NCBI GenBank assembly: GCA_013360825.1
Contig: JABWAY010000002.1
Location: 1 to 39,376, forward strand
Length of the DNA stretch: 39,376 nt
Direction of reading: 5' to 3'
DNA from: Candidatus Brocadiia bacterium
Lineage (GTDB): Bacteria; Planctomycetota; MHYJ01; WSZJ01
The notes under the pieces were generated by a model, which worked only from the letters and a program-made list of their open reading frames with translations, was not told where the DNA came from and ran no database searches. Of the stretch, positions 6,384 to 15,057 are shown in pieces (position 1 is the stretch's first letter; every line of letters begins with the position of its first letter). The translations under genes and the position numbers were made by a program.

Positions 6384-8494
6384 AACAGCGATTTCCCAGG
6401 GGCACCCGCCCGCTCGTCGGCGTCGCCGTCCTCTTCTTCGCCGCCTCCGCGGTCGCCGCCCTTCGGCACGTCGCACGCAACTGGGCCCGCCTCCACTCCG
6501 GCCTCGCCGTCCTCCAGGTCACCGTGGGCGCGGATGAGAAGGTGCGCGGGGAGGCGCTCGACCGCCTGAGGGCCCTCGGCCCCCTGGCGGTGCCGTCGAT
6601 CGCGACCCGGGGGCGGGAGAAAGGACTGCCGGACGACCTGTTCGCGATCCTGGCTCTCCACGCCGGCCCCGCCGAACTGGATCTTCTGGCCGCAAGCGTC
6701 GTCGGCACCGACGAGCCGCGGCGCCTCGCGGCGGTCGAGGCGCTCGGGAGAATCCGGACGGCCGAGGCGGCCCTGGCGGCTGCCCCGGCACTGACCGATC
6801 CTTCCCCCGCCGTTCACCTTGCGGGTCGCCGGGCGGTCAGGGGACAGAGCGCGGAGACGTTCGCGGCGATCCTGACCGTGTGCCTGGGAAGCGCCGGCGC
6901 CGTCCCGGAGGGGATCGCGCGGATGATCGTGGAGGAAGGCGCGGGCCTCTCCGCGATCGGGCCGGTCGCGGAGGCGATCGCCTCCACCGAACCGATCCGG
7001 CTCTGGAACGGGCTGCATGTGGGGCTGATCCTGTTCCGTGACCACCCTCCCGGCCGCGATCACGAGCGCCCCCTGATCGACGCCCTCGCCGGGGCGCTTC
7101 CCCGCGCGGAAGCCGGGGCGCAGGCGGTGGTGGTGGCGATACTGGCGGGGATGAACGACCCCGGGCGGTATGTGGTGCTGCGGGGAGTGGCGGAGTCGAA
7201 CAGGTTTTCCTGGGAGCTGCGGACGGAGGCGATCCGGGCTCTCGGGGCGGTTCCGCACCCCGAGGCGGTGCGGACGCTGGAATCGCTGGTGCGCGCCGGT
7301 CCCGGGGCGGTCCGGTTTCCCGCGGCGGAGGCGCTGGGGGGGATCGGTTCGCCGGAAGACGCGGCGCGCTGGCTCGGCGTGATCGAGTCGGGCGTGAGGG
7401 AGCACGACGCCCGCGAAGGACTGGTCCGGGCGATCGGGCTGTGCGGCCGCGCGGACCTCGTCCCCCGGCTGCTCGCGCGCTTCCGGATCCAGGATTCCCC
7501 GGGTCTCGCGTCTGCGCTCCGGCTGGTGGCGCTCCGGGATCCCGTCGGCGCGGCACCGGCGCTGATTGAGGGGCTGAAGGTCGCGGAGCCCGCGCATCTG
7601 GGGCTCCTCAACGTGCTCCTGTCGGACGTGACCTGGCACCGTGCGGTCTGGAACGGGGACGCACGGACGGCGGCGGAGTTCGCCCGGGCGCGGGAGCAGA
7701 GCGCGGCGGACTGGGACGCGTGGTGGCGGAAGAACGGAAAGAAGTCGCTGGCCGAGTGGCAGACCGCGGGACTGCAGGAGACGGAGACCGATCTCCGGGA
7801 CCGTGCGGTGCAGGTCCGGTTTCACGCGGTCGCGCGCCTGGTGGCGCTGAAGCCCGCCGACCTCGACACGCGGCTGGCGAGCCTGGTCGCGGATCCGGAG
7901 GACCTGATCTGGGGACGCGCCTGGGCCGAACTCTCGCAGATGATCGCCCCGGGATCCCTGAGCGTGCTGCGCGAGACGCTGGCCCGGGGGGAGGGACGTC
8001 CGGCGATCCGTGCGGCGCGCGCGCTCGGACACACGCGGGACAGGGATTCCGCAGGCGTCCTTCTCGAGGCGCTCTCGCGCCCCGACCCGGAACTGCGCAC
8101 CGCCGCCGCGCTGGCCCTCGGACAGCTGGAACACGCCCCCGCGGCGCGGACCCTGGCGGCCTGCCTCCGGGACGAGGTCCACACCGTCCGCCTCGCCGCC
8201 CGCGACGCCCTCGAACTCATCGCCAGCCCCACGATCGAACGCGAACTCATCGGCGGCCTGGCCGACCCGAGCGAAGAACACCGCGCCAGTTGCGCCTGGC
8301 TCCTCGGCGTCTGCGGGACCGAGTCCTCCATCCGCCCCCTCGCCGCACTCTTCCAGGACCGCAATGAACTCGTCTCCCGCGCGGCGCTCCGAAGCGTTCA
8401 GCTGCTGACGGGGCGGATGCCCGTGATCCGGCCCGCGGAGCACGAGCTCGCGCGCTGGGAAGAGCTCGCCAGAAGAAAGCGGCGGGACCCCTGA
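6380..8494 (+). CDS. HEAT-repeat protein with N-terminal membrane anchor
   Basis: This 704-residue protein begins with a hydrophobic stretch at residues 12-28 (VGVAVLFFAASAVAAL), a signal anchor or uncleaved signal. The rest is a string of roughly 30-residue helical pairs with the HEAT/PBS-lyase look, such as AVEALGRIRTAEAALA, RAARALGHTRDRDSAG and TAAALALGQLEHAPAA. Such repeats form a solenoid for protein binding; no catalytic motif is seen. It overlaps the 58-residue coiled-coil gene by four bases, and its stop overlaps the likely CTG start of the GH57 gene. It may be a periplasmic scaffold, but position in the operon is the only clue to function. Confidence 0.85.
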   Translation: MKQRFPRGTRPLVGVAVLFFAASAVAALRHVARNWARLHSGLAVLQVTVGADEKVRGEALDRLRALGPLAVPSIATRGREKGLPDDLFAILALHAGPAELDLLAASVVGTDEPRRLAAVEALGRIRTAEAALAAAPALTDPSPAVHLAGRRAVRGQSAETFAAILTVCLGSAGAVPEGIARMIVEEGAGLSAIGPVAEAIASTEPIRLWNGLHVGLILFRDHPPGRDHERPLIDALAGALPRAEAGAQAVVVAILAGMNDPGRYVVLRGVAESNRFSWELRTEAIRALGAVPHPEAVRTLESLVRAGPGAVRFPAAEALGGIGSPEDAARWLGVIESGVREHDAREGLVRAIGLCGRADLVPRLLARFRIQDSPGLASALRLVALRDPVGAAPALIEGLKVAEPAHLGLLNVLLSDVTWHRAVWNGDARTAAEFARAREQSAADWDAWWRKNGKKSLAEWQTAGLQETETDLRDRAVQVRFHAVARLVALKPADLDTRLASLVADPEDLIWGRAWAELSQMIAPGSLSVLRETLARGEGRPAIRAARALGHTRDRDSAGVLLEALSRPDPELRTAAALALGQLEHAPAARTLAACLRDEVHTVRLAARDALELIASPTIERELIGGLADPSEEHRASCAWLLGVCGTESSIRPLAALFQDRNELVSRAALRSVQLLTGRMPVIRPAEHELARWEELARRKRRDP

Positions 8495-10656
8495 TCCGGC
8501 TCGCTCTCCTCTGGCACCAGCACCAGCCGTGCTACCTCGATCTGCGGAGGGGCGAGGCCGTAATGCCGTGGGTCCGGCTGCACGGGGTGAAGGACTACTA
8601 CGGGATGCCCGCGATCCTGCGCGAGTTCCCGGGAGTCCGGGCGCATGTCAACCTGGTCCCGGGGCTGATCGTCCAGATCGAGGCGGCCGCGGCGGGTGTG
8701 GGGGACCCCTGGCTCCGTCTCGCCCTGGTTCCGGCGGAGGATCTGCGCGCCGAAGAAAAGCGGGCGATTCTCGAGACGTTCTTCATGGCTCACGAAGCCA
8801 ACATGATCCGGGGTCACGCGCGCTATGCGGACCTGCACGCCCGGGCCCGCGCGGCGGGCTCTCCGGACGCGGTCCGGTTCGACACCGCCGACTGGCGGGA
8901 CCTTCAGGTCTGGCAGACGCTGGCCTGGTTTCATCCCCTCCTGCGGGCGTCGGAGCCCGCGGTCCGCGCCCTGTTCGCAAAGGGCCGGGAGTTCACGGAG
9001 TCCGACAAGCACGCCCTGTTCCGGGTCCAGCGCGAGGTGCTCGCGGGGATCGTCCCGGCGCACAGGGCGATGCAGGACGCCGGCCAGATCGAGGTCACGA
9101 CGACCCCGTTCTGGCACCCCATCCTCCCGCTTCTCTGCAGCATGGAATCCGCGCGCATCGCGATGCCCGGCGTGCGCCTTCCCGCCGGCCCGGGACTCGA
9201 CATGCTCGACGACGCGCGCACGCAGCTCGCGCGGGCCGTGGCGCTCTACCGCGACCGTTTCGGACGCGCTCCGCGCGGGCTGTGGCCGAGCGAGGGGAGT
9301 GTGTCGCCGGGGATGCTGGCGCTGGTGGAGGAGGCGGGGTTCCGGTGGCTGGCGACGGACGAGGGGGTTCTCGAGTCCTCCCTGGGGTCGGATTTCCGGC
9401 GGGGTGTGGACGGCGTGCCGGCGCGCGCGGCGGAACTGTACGCGGCGTGGCGGGTGTCGGCCCGGGTCTCGGCGATCTTCCGCGACCATGCGCTTTCGGA
9501 CCTGGTGGGGTTCGACTACAAGCACGCGGAGGCGGGGGCGGCGGCGGACGACCTGATCGCTCGGATCCGTCGAGCGGGTCAGGCCGGGGGCGAGAATGCG
9601 CTGGTCACGCTCGCCCTGGACGGGGAGAACGCCTGGGAACACTACGCCGGGCTCGGCGTGCCGTTTCTGAGGGCATTCTATGGCCGGCTGCAGGACGCAT
9701 CGGACATCCGGACGGTGCTGATGGAGGAGGAGCTGGCCGCCGATCCACCGGCGCGCACGGTCGGGACGCTCTGGTCGGGGTCCTGGATCGACCGCAACTT
9801 CAGGATCTGGGTCGGGCACCCGGAGGACAACGCGGCCTGGGAACTGCTCGGGCGCGCTCGGGAGACCCTGCTGGAGGCGACGCGCGCGGCCGGACGGGAC
9901 CCGCGCCACGGGCCGGCGCCCGCGCTGCCGTGGAGGGCGGGAGAAGCGCGCACGGGGGCCGACCTGGACCTGGCCTGGGAATCGCTCCTGGCTGCGGAGG
10001 GATCCGACTGGTTCTGGTGGTACGGCGAGGATCATTTCACACCGCTGGCGGGGACCTTCGACGCGGCGTTCCGCGCCCACCTCGCCAACGTCTACTCATT
10101 CGCCGGGAAGCCGGTGCCGGGTTCCCTTTCGAAGCCGATCAAGAGCCGGAGCGTGCAGGCGCGGGCGTGGACGGAGCCGTGGGCGCAGCTCGAGATCCGC
10201 ATCGACGGGCGGCGATCGGATTACTATGAGTGGATCAGCGCGGGTCACTACCACGCGGCCGGGGACCTGGACGTCATGGACCGGACGGGCACGTGGGTCC
10301 GCGACGTCTGGTTCGGATTCGGCCGCGAGGATCTGTTCGTGCGGGTCGACACGAACGGCCCGGCCTCCGCGGGCCTCGCCTCGCGGCAGCTGGCGATCGT
10401 CTTCGTCCACCGCGACGGCTGTGCCGTCACCGTCGGCGCCGGCGGCGCGGTGACCGGGTGCCGGGCCCGCGCGGCCGCGGCCGACATCGTCGAAGTCGCG
10501 ATCCCGCTCCGGGAGATCTCCGATCATCCCGGAGAACTCCTCCAGTTCTACGTCGATGCCGTGGCCGGCCCGGCCGTGCAGCGTGTGCCTGCCCGGCTTC
10601 CGTTTTCCCTCACGGTTCCTCACGACGGGGATGCCCTCGTCAGGTGGATCGTGTGA
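8491..10656 (+). CDS. Glycoside hydrolase family 57 enzyme (amylase type)
   Basis: This 721-residue protein has the GH57 signature at the very start (LALLWHQHQP, residues 4-13). The likely nucleophile is Glu268 in GLWPSEGSVS, followed by ATDEGVLESS and LDGENAWEHY. The His motif lies upstream of the first in-frame ATG (8563), so translation must begin earlier. The only plausible codon is CTG 8491, whose last bases overlap the TGA of the HEAT-repeat gene. Residues from about 540 on form a beta-rich C-terminal module. GH57 enzymes cut or transfer alpha-1,4 or alpha-1,6 glucans with retention. No signal peptide is visible, so it should act inside the cell. Next to glgA and galT it probably trims or branches glycogen. 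Exact specificity is not readable. Confidence 0.9.
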   Translation: MIRLALLWHQHQPCYLDLRRGEAVMPWVRLHGVKDYYGMPAILREFPGVRAHVNLVPGLIVQIEAAAAGVGDPWLRLALVPAEDLRAEEKRAILETFFMAHEANMIRGHARYADLHARARAAGSPDAVRFDTADWRDLQVWQTLAWFHPLLRASEPAVRALFAKGREFTESDKHALFRVQREVLAGIVPAHRAMQDAGQIEVTTTPFWHPILPLLCSMESARIAMPGVRLPAGPGLDMLDDARTQLARAVALYRDRFGRAPRGLWPSEGSVSPGMLALVEEAGFRWLATDEGVLESSLGSDFRRGVDGVPARAAELYAAWRVSARVSAIFRDHALSDLVGFDYKHAEAGAAADDLIARIRRAGQAGGENALVTLALDGENAWEHYAGLGVPFLRAFYGRLQDASDIRTVLMEEELAADPPARTVGTLWSGSWIDRNFRIWVGHPEDNAAWELLGRARETLLEATRAAGRDPRHGPAPALPWRAGEARTGADLDLAWESLLAAEGSDWFWWYGEDHFTPLAGTFDAAFRAHLANVYSFAGKPVPGSLSKPIKSRSVQARAWTEPWAQLEIRIDGRRSDYYEWISAGHYHAAGDLDVMDRTGTWVRDVWFGFGREDLFVRVDTNGPASAGLASRQLAIVFVHRDGCAVTVGAGGAVTGCRARAAAADIVEVAIPLREISDHPGELLQFYVDAVAGPAVQRVPARLPFSLTVPHDGDALVRWIV

Positions 10657-10670
10657 TTCCGGGGGTCCGT

Positions 10671-11861
10671 ATGCTCACGCGCGTCTCCATCCTGGCCGTC
10701 CTCCTCGTCCTGTCGATCGCCTGCGAGTCCCGCAGCCAGGGGATCGACCACGACGCCCTTCGCAGGAACCCCCCGGCCGGCGGCGATCCCCTCCCGGATC
10801 TCCGCCTCGCCCCCGCCTGGCCGAACCTCCGCATCGAACGCCCGGTCGCCGTGGTCGAGGCGCCGGACGGGAAGCGGCAGCTGTACGCCGTCTCGCAGGA
10901 AGGCACGATCGTGATGCTGCCCCAGGACTCGGCCGCCCGCGACGCCGCCATCTTCCTCGACATCTCCCGCCGCGTCCTGCGGGACCACAACGAGGAGGGC
11001 CTCCTCTCGCTCGCCTTCCACCCGGACTTCGCGAAGAACGGGCAGTTCTATGTCTGGTACTCCGCGTCCGGACCGCGGCGCCATGTCCTCGCACGATTCA
11101 CGTGCGCGAAGGGCGCGCCGAAGGCGGATCCGTCCTCGGAAAAGGTCCTGATCGAGATCCCCAAGGTCCACGGAAATCACAACGGCTCCACGCTGCTGTT
11201 CGGAGCGGACGGATTTCTCTACTTCAGCGTCGGGGACGGCGGGGCCGCCAACGATCCCCAGAAGCACGGCCAGAATCTCAACTCCTGGTTCGGGAAGATC
11301 CACCGCATCGACGTGAACCGCGAGGAAGGCGGGAAACCGTACGCGGTGCCGAAGGACAACCCGTTCGTCGGGCGCGCGGGAGTGCGGACCGAGATCTGGG
11401 CCTGGGGACTCCGCAACGTCTGGCGGATGTCGTTCGACCGCGAGACCGGCGACCTCTGGGCGGGTGATGTGGGACAGAACGCCTGGGAAGAGATCGACGT
11501 CATCGTGAAGGGGGGGAACTACGGGTGGCGGGTCCGCGAGGGAACCCGCACATTCTCGCGCGACGCGGATCCCGGCGGCCTCATCGGCCCGGTGGTGGAG
11601 TACGGACGGGACGACGGCATGAGCATCACCGGCGGCCACGTCTACCGGGGAAAAGGGATCCCCGCGCTCACCGGCGCCTATCTCTACGCCGATTACGTCA
11701 CCGGGACCGTCTGGGCGATCCGCACCGAAAAAGGGAAGCTGACCGCCTGGAAGGAATGCCTGAAACAGCCGAAGAACATCGCCTCGTTCGGCGAAGACCC
11801 GGACGGCGAGATCCTGGTCTGCTGCTTCGACGGCAGGATCTACCGCCTCGCCGCCCGGTAG
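10671..11861 (+). CDS. PQQ-type sugar dehydrogenase-like beta-propeller, exported
   Basis: This 396-residue protein carries a signal sequence (LTRVSILAVLLVLSIACESRSQG) and a six-bladed propeller of the glucose/sorbosone dehydrogenase family. Typical blocks are EEGLLSLAFHPDFAKNGQFY, VHGNHNGSTLLFGADGFLY with the active-site His, SVGDGG, EIWAWGLRNVWRMSFD, LWAGDVGQNAWEEID, GGNYGWRVREG and ITGGHVYRG. Soluble PQQ glucose dehydrogenases and human HHIP share this fold. Cys18 could be lipidated, but the lipobox (SIAC) is poor. ATG 10671 is preferred because GGGGG sits five bases before it; an in-frame GTG at 10653 overlaps the GH57 stop. It probably oxidises a sugar aldehyde in the periplasm. PQQ use is inferred from the family. 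Confidence 0.88.
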   Translation: MLTRVSILAVLLVLSIACESRSQGIDHDALRRNPPAGGDPLPDLRLAPAWPNLRIERPVAVVEAPDGKRQLYAVSQEGTIVMLPQDSAARDAAIFLDISRRVLRDHNEEGLLSLAFHPDFAKNGQFYVWYSASGPRRHVLARFTCAKGAPKADPSSEKVLIEIPKVHGNHNGSTLLFGADGFLYFSVGDGGAANDPQKHGQNLNSWFGKIHRIDVNREEGGKPYAVPKDNPFVGRAGVRTEIWAWGLRNVWRMSFDRETGDLWAGDVGQNAWEEIDVIVKGGNYGWRVREGTRTFSRDADPGGLIGPVVEYGRDDGMSITGGHVYRGKGIPALTGAYLYADYVTGTVWAIRTEKGKLTAWKECLKQPKNIASFGEDPDGEILVCCFDGRIYRLAAR

Positions 11862-11892
11862 TCCCCGTCACCCCCGGCCCGGAAACCGGTGG

Positions 11893-11898
11893 TACCAT
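11893..11898 (+). promoter_or_regulatory. -10-like box (TACCAT) before galT
   Basis: TACCAT is an AT-richer island in the gap before galT, 31 bases upstream of its ATG. It has no visible -35 partner. Confidence 0.25.
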
Positions 11899-11929
11899 TC
11901 CCGCTCTCACCTTTGGACGCACACCCTGA

Positions 11930-12931
11930 ATGCCCGAACTCCGCAAAGACCCCGTCGTCGGCCGCTGGGTGATCATCGCCGCCGAACGCGCCCAGCGCCC
12001 CAATGACTTCAACCCCTCGGTACCCGCGGCCCGCAGCGGCCCCTGCGCATTCTGCGAGGGACACGAGGACGCCACGCCTCCCGAAATCCTCGCCGTCCGC
12101 CCGCCGGGCGGTCCCCCGAACGGCCGCGGATGGAAGGCCCGCGTCGTCCCGAACAAGTTCCCCGCCCTCCGCATCGAGGGCGATCTCGCCAAGCGCGGCC
12201 ACGGACCCTACGACGCCATGAACGGCATCGGAGCGCACGAGGTCGTCATCGAGGGCCCGCAGCATTTCACGAATCTCACCGAACTCCCCGTCTCCGGCAT
12301 CCGCAACGTCCTCTGGCTCTGCCGCGAACGCCTGAGCGATCTCAAGCGGGACACCCGCTTCGCCAGCGCCATCGTCTTCAAGAACCACGGCGCCGCCGCG
12401 GGGGCCACGATGGAACACTCCCACTCCCAGATCATCGCCATGCCGATCGTCCCCCTCCTGGTCGCGGAGGAAATGCGGGGGGCAAAACGCCACTGGGAGT
12501 ACCACGACCGCTGCCTGTTCTGCGACATCGTCGACAACGAACGCCAGATGAAGGAACGCCTCGTCATCGACGATCCCGAATTCGTCGCCCTCGAGCCCTT
12601 CGCCAGCCGCTTCGCCTTCGAAACCTGGATCCTCCCGCGCCGCCACTCCGAACGCTTCGAGGAAATCCCCGACGTCCGCCTGGGAGAACTCGCCCAGATC
12701 CTGAGGGGGACGCTCCGCCGGATCGAGAGCGCTCTGTCGCAGCCGGCGTACAACCTCGTCATTCACACGACGCCCTTCGACACGAAAGAGGCGCCGTGGT
12801 ATCACTGGCATATCGAGATCATTCCGCGGGTGACCAAAGTTGCCGGGTTCGAATGGGGAAGCGGGTTCTACATCAATACCGTGCCCCCGGAAGAGGCCGC
12901 GCGGTACCTGCGGGAAGTCGGGGAGGCGTGA
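11930..12931 (+). CDS. galT: Galactose-1-phosphate uridylyltransferase
   Basis: This 333-residue HIT-superfamily nucleotidyltransferase shows the first zinc pair CAFCEG, then KNHGAAAGATMEHSHSQI with the catalytic His in HSHSQ, a second Cys pair in CLFCDI, and a C-terminal HIT-like HWHIEIIPR. Length and order match the bacterial GalT family. Classical GalT swaps UMP between UDP-glucose and galactose-1-phosphate. Here it sits immediately before glgA with no galK or galE nearby, so it may feed hexose-1-phosphate or nucleotide sugar into alpha-glucan metabolism, or act as an ADP-glucose phosphorylase-like enzyme. It has no clear ribosome site, only the -10-like box at 11893. Confidence 0.93.
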   Translation: MPELRKDPVVGRWVIIAAERAQRPNDFNPSVPAARSGPCAFCEGHEDATPPEILAVRPPGGPPNGRGWKARVVPNKFPALRIEGDLAKRGHGPYDAMNGIGAHEVVIEGPQHFTNLTELPVSGIRNVLWLCRERLSDLKRDTRFASAIVFKNHGAAAGATMEHSHSQIIAMPIVPLLVAEEMRGAKRHWEYHDRCLFCDIVDNERQMKERLVIDDPEFVALEPFASRFAFETWILPRRHSERFEEIPDVRLGELAQILRGTLRRIESALSQPAYNLVIHTTPFDTKEAPWYHWHIEIIPRVTKVAGFEWGSGFYINTVPPEEAARYLREVGEA

Positions 12932-12963
12932 TCCGTCCCTGAGCCGGCGACCGGGAGAGATCC

Positions 12964-14394
12964 GTGTTTGTGCTGCAGGCCTCATCGGAAGTCCACCCGT
13001 TCGCCCGCACCGGCGGGCTGGGGGACGTCGTGGGCAGCATTCTCCGCCCGCTGGCGAAGCTGGGGCACCGGGTCGCGGCGGCGATGCCGTACTACCGTGC
13101 GATCCGGGCGGCGCACCCGGATCTGAAGCAGGTCGCGGCCTTCGAAATTCCCTGCGGGGAAACGCGGCGCCGCGTCGCCGTCCGGCGGCTCGAGCTCCCG
13201 GCGCCGGCCGTCACCGTCTACTGCATCGACGAACCCGGTCTGTTCGACCGCGATGGACTGTACGGCTCCGGCCGCGGCGACTACGCCGACAATGCCGAGC
13301 GCTTTTCGCTGTTCAGCCGCGCCGTCCTGGAGCTGATCGTCGCCCTGAAGCTCCCCGTCGACGTGATCCACGCGCACGACTGGCAGGCGGCCCTGATCCC
13401 GGTCTACCTGAAGGCCGGCGCCGGCGCGCGCCCCGAACTCGCGCGGATCCGGACGCTCCTGACCATCCACAACATCGCCTACCAGGGAGTCTTCCCGTCG
13501 CACTTCATGAATGTCGCCGGGCTCGACTGGTCGCTGTTCAACTGGAAGGCGATCGAGTACTGGGGGCAGATGAACTTCCTCAAGGGCGGGCTGGTGTTCG
13601 CGGACCGCCTGACGACGGTCTCCCCGCAGTACGCGAAGGAGATCCAGACCCAGGAGTTCGGATCCGGTCTGGAAGGTGTGCTGCAGGACCGCGCACGGGA
13701 CCTCAGCGGCATCCTGAACGGCGTGGACATGGAGGAGTGGAACCCGGCGAAGGACCGGCGGATTCCGGCGCGCTACTCCGCGTCCAGTCTGAAGGGAAAG
13801 GCGGCCTGCCGCGCCGGGCTGCGCCGGAAGCTCGGTCTGGCGGAGACGCAGGCGCCGCTGTTCGGGATCGTCTCGCGGCTGGTGGAGCAGAAGGGGATCG
13901 ACCTGCTGGCGGCGCTGATCGGGGACCTGGTCGCGACCGAGTCGCAGCTGGTCGTCCTGGGGCAGGGGGAGGACTGGATCCAGCGCACGCTGGTGGACGC
14001 CGCGCGGCGCTGGCCCTCTCACGTCGCGGTGCGGACGGCGTTTGACGACACGCTGGCGCACGAGATCGTCGCCGGTTCCGATGCGACGGTCATGCCGAGC
14101 CGGTGGGAGCCGTGCGGGCTGTCGCAGCTCTACTCGCAGCTGTACGGGACGGTTCCGGTCGTCCGGCGGACCGGAGGGCTCGCGGACACGGTCCGGGACG
14201 GCGTCACCGGCTTCGTGTTCGACGCGGCCACCCCGGGCGGGCTGTTCGGGGCGCTGCGGCGGGCGATTGAGACTTTCCGGAAGCCGGAACTCTGGAGCTC
14301 TCTCGTCCAGGCGTGCATGAAGCTGGACTGGTCCTGGGACCGCAGCGCGCGGGACTACGCCGCGCTCTACGATTCGCTTCAGGCCACGCGATGA
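12964..14394 (+). CDS. glgA: Glycogen synthase (ADP-glucose type, GT5)
   Basis: This 476-residue GT5 enzyme starts at GTG 12964 behind GGGAGAG. It shows SSEVHPFARTGGLGDVVGS near the N-terminus (the KxGGL loop, with Arg replacing Lys), HAHDWQAALIPVYL, LTIHNIAYQGVF, ILNGVDMEEWNP, GIVSRLVEQKGIDLL, and the donor-site PSRWEPCGLSQLY followed by RTGGLADTV. It builds linear alpha-1,4-glucan from ADP-glucose in the cytoplasm. Its stop overlaps the DUF4912 start (ATGA), so the two are translated together. With the GH57 enzyme and GalT upstream this forms an alpha-glucan or glycogen cluster. No glgC or glgB is in the window, so GH57 may provide branching. Confidence 0.96.
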   Translation: MFVLQASSEVHPFARTGGLGDVVGSILRPLAKLGHRVAAAMPYYRAIRAAHPDLKQVAAFEIPCGETRRRVAVRRLELPAPAVTVYCIDEPGLFDRDGLYGSGRGDYADNAERFSLFSRAVLELIVALKLPVDVIHAHDWQAALIPVYLKAGAGARPELARIRTLLTIHNIAYQGVFPSHFMNVAGLDWSLFNWKAIEYWGQMNFLKGGLVFADRLTTVSPQYAKEIQTQEFGSGLEGVLQDRARDLSGILNGVDMEEWNPAKDRRIPARYSASSLKGKAACRAGLRRKLGLAETQAPLFGIVSRLVEQKGIDLLAALIGDLVATESQLVVLGQGEDWIQRTLVDAARRWPSHVAVRTAFDDTLAHEIVAGSDATVMPSRWEPCGLSQLYSQLYGTVPVVRRTGGLADTVRDGVTGFVFDAATPGGLFGALRRAIETFRKPELWSSLVQACMKLDWSWDRSARDYAALYDSLQATR

Positions 14395-15002
14395 ACTCCT
14401 CAGACCTCCCCGCCGGTTTTCCGGAGGGCCAGGAACCTGCCCACGAGGAACGGCGGCTTCCCGGGCCGGCACAGCCTGCCGGGATCTGGCTCGACTGGGG
14501 TCCGCCGCTCCCGTCCGGATACGGGCAGGACCGCTGCACGCTGATGATCCGCGATCCCTGGTGTCTTTTCGCCTACTGGGAACTCCTCGGGCCGCACGGC
14601 TCCTCCCTTCCCGCGCTGTACGGACCGGGCGTCTTCGAGGAGTCGCAGTGGAGGCTCCGCGTCTTCGCGGGGGACGTCCTGCGCGAGGATGTTCCGGCCG
14701 CCCATCCCGCCGGTACCCGCTACGTTGCGGTCCATCCGGGGGAGACCTGCCGTGCCGAGATCGGCCTCCTGGGTCCCGGCGACCGCTGGGTCGTCGTCGC
14801 CTCCTCCGCGACCGTCCGCACCCCGCGCACGTCGCCCGCGCCGGTGGTCGACGACGGGTGGACGGTGTCCGAGAGCGCGATGTTCGCGCAACTCGGCCTG
14901 TCGCCGGAGGACGCCGCGCGGCGGCTCGGGCAGCTGCCGGCCGGCGGCCGCCCCGGTTACGAACCGCCCCGGCCCGGGGAAAGTTCGCCGTCCGCGGGAT
15001 AG
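14391..15002 (+). CDS. DUF4912 domain protein coupled to glgA
   Basis: This 203-residue protein starts at the ATGA junction with glgA. After a Pro/Gly-rich leader it shows the DUF4912 hallmark CTLMIRDPWCLFAYWELLG at about residues 46-64, followed by a beta-sandwich-like region (WRLRVFAGDVL, YVAVHPGETCRAEIGLLG, RWVVVASSATVRTP). The tail is low-complexity Pro/Gly/Ser. The fold resembles small carbohydrate-binding sandwiches, and the family is often found beside GH57 and glgA genes, so a glucan-associated role is likely. This is inference from neighbourhood; no catalytic residues are visible and there is no signal peptide. Confidence 0.82.
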   Translation: MNSSDLPAGFPEGQEPAHEERRLPGPAQPAGIWLDWGPPLPSGYGQDRCTLMIRDPWCLFAYWELLGPHGSSLPALYGPGVFEESQWRLRVFAGDVLREDVPAAHPAGTRYVAVHPGETCRAEIGLLGPGDRWVVVASSATVRTPRTSPAPVVDDGWTVSESAMFAQLGLSPEDAARRLGQLPAGGRPGYEPPRPGESSPSAG

Positions 15003-15037
15003 CGCGGGGACCCGATTTCCCCTCGCAGCCCCGCGGA
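14991..15037 (+). terminator. Possible hairpin terminator after the glucan cluster
   Basis: TCCGCGGG (14991-14998) pairs with CCCGCGGA (15030-15037) and encloses a second pair, GGGGA (15006-15010) with TCCCC (15018-15022). There is no U-tract, so this is a weak candidate. Confidence 0.25.
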
Positions 15038-15045
15038 GTTCCCCG

Positions 15046-15051
15046 TAGGCT
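15046..15051 (+). promoter_or_regulatory. -10-like box (TAGGCT) directly before the 15058 gene
   Basis: TAGGCT ends six bases before the ATG, so a transcript would begin at the start codon itself. No ribosome site is visible, which fits a leaderless mRNA. Confidence 0.3.
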
Positions 15052-15057
15052 GGCCCC

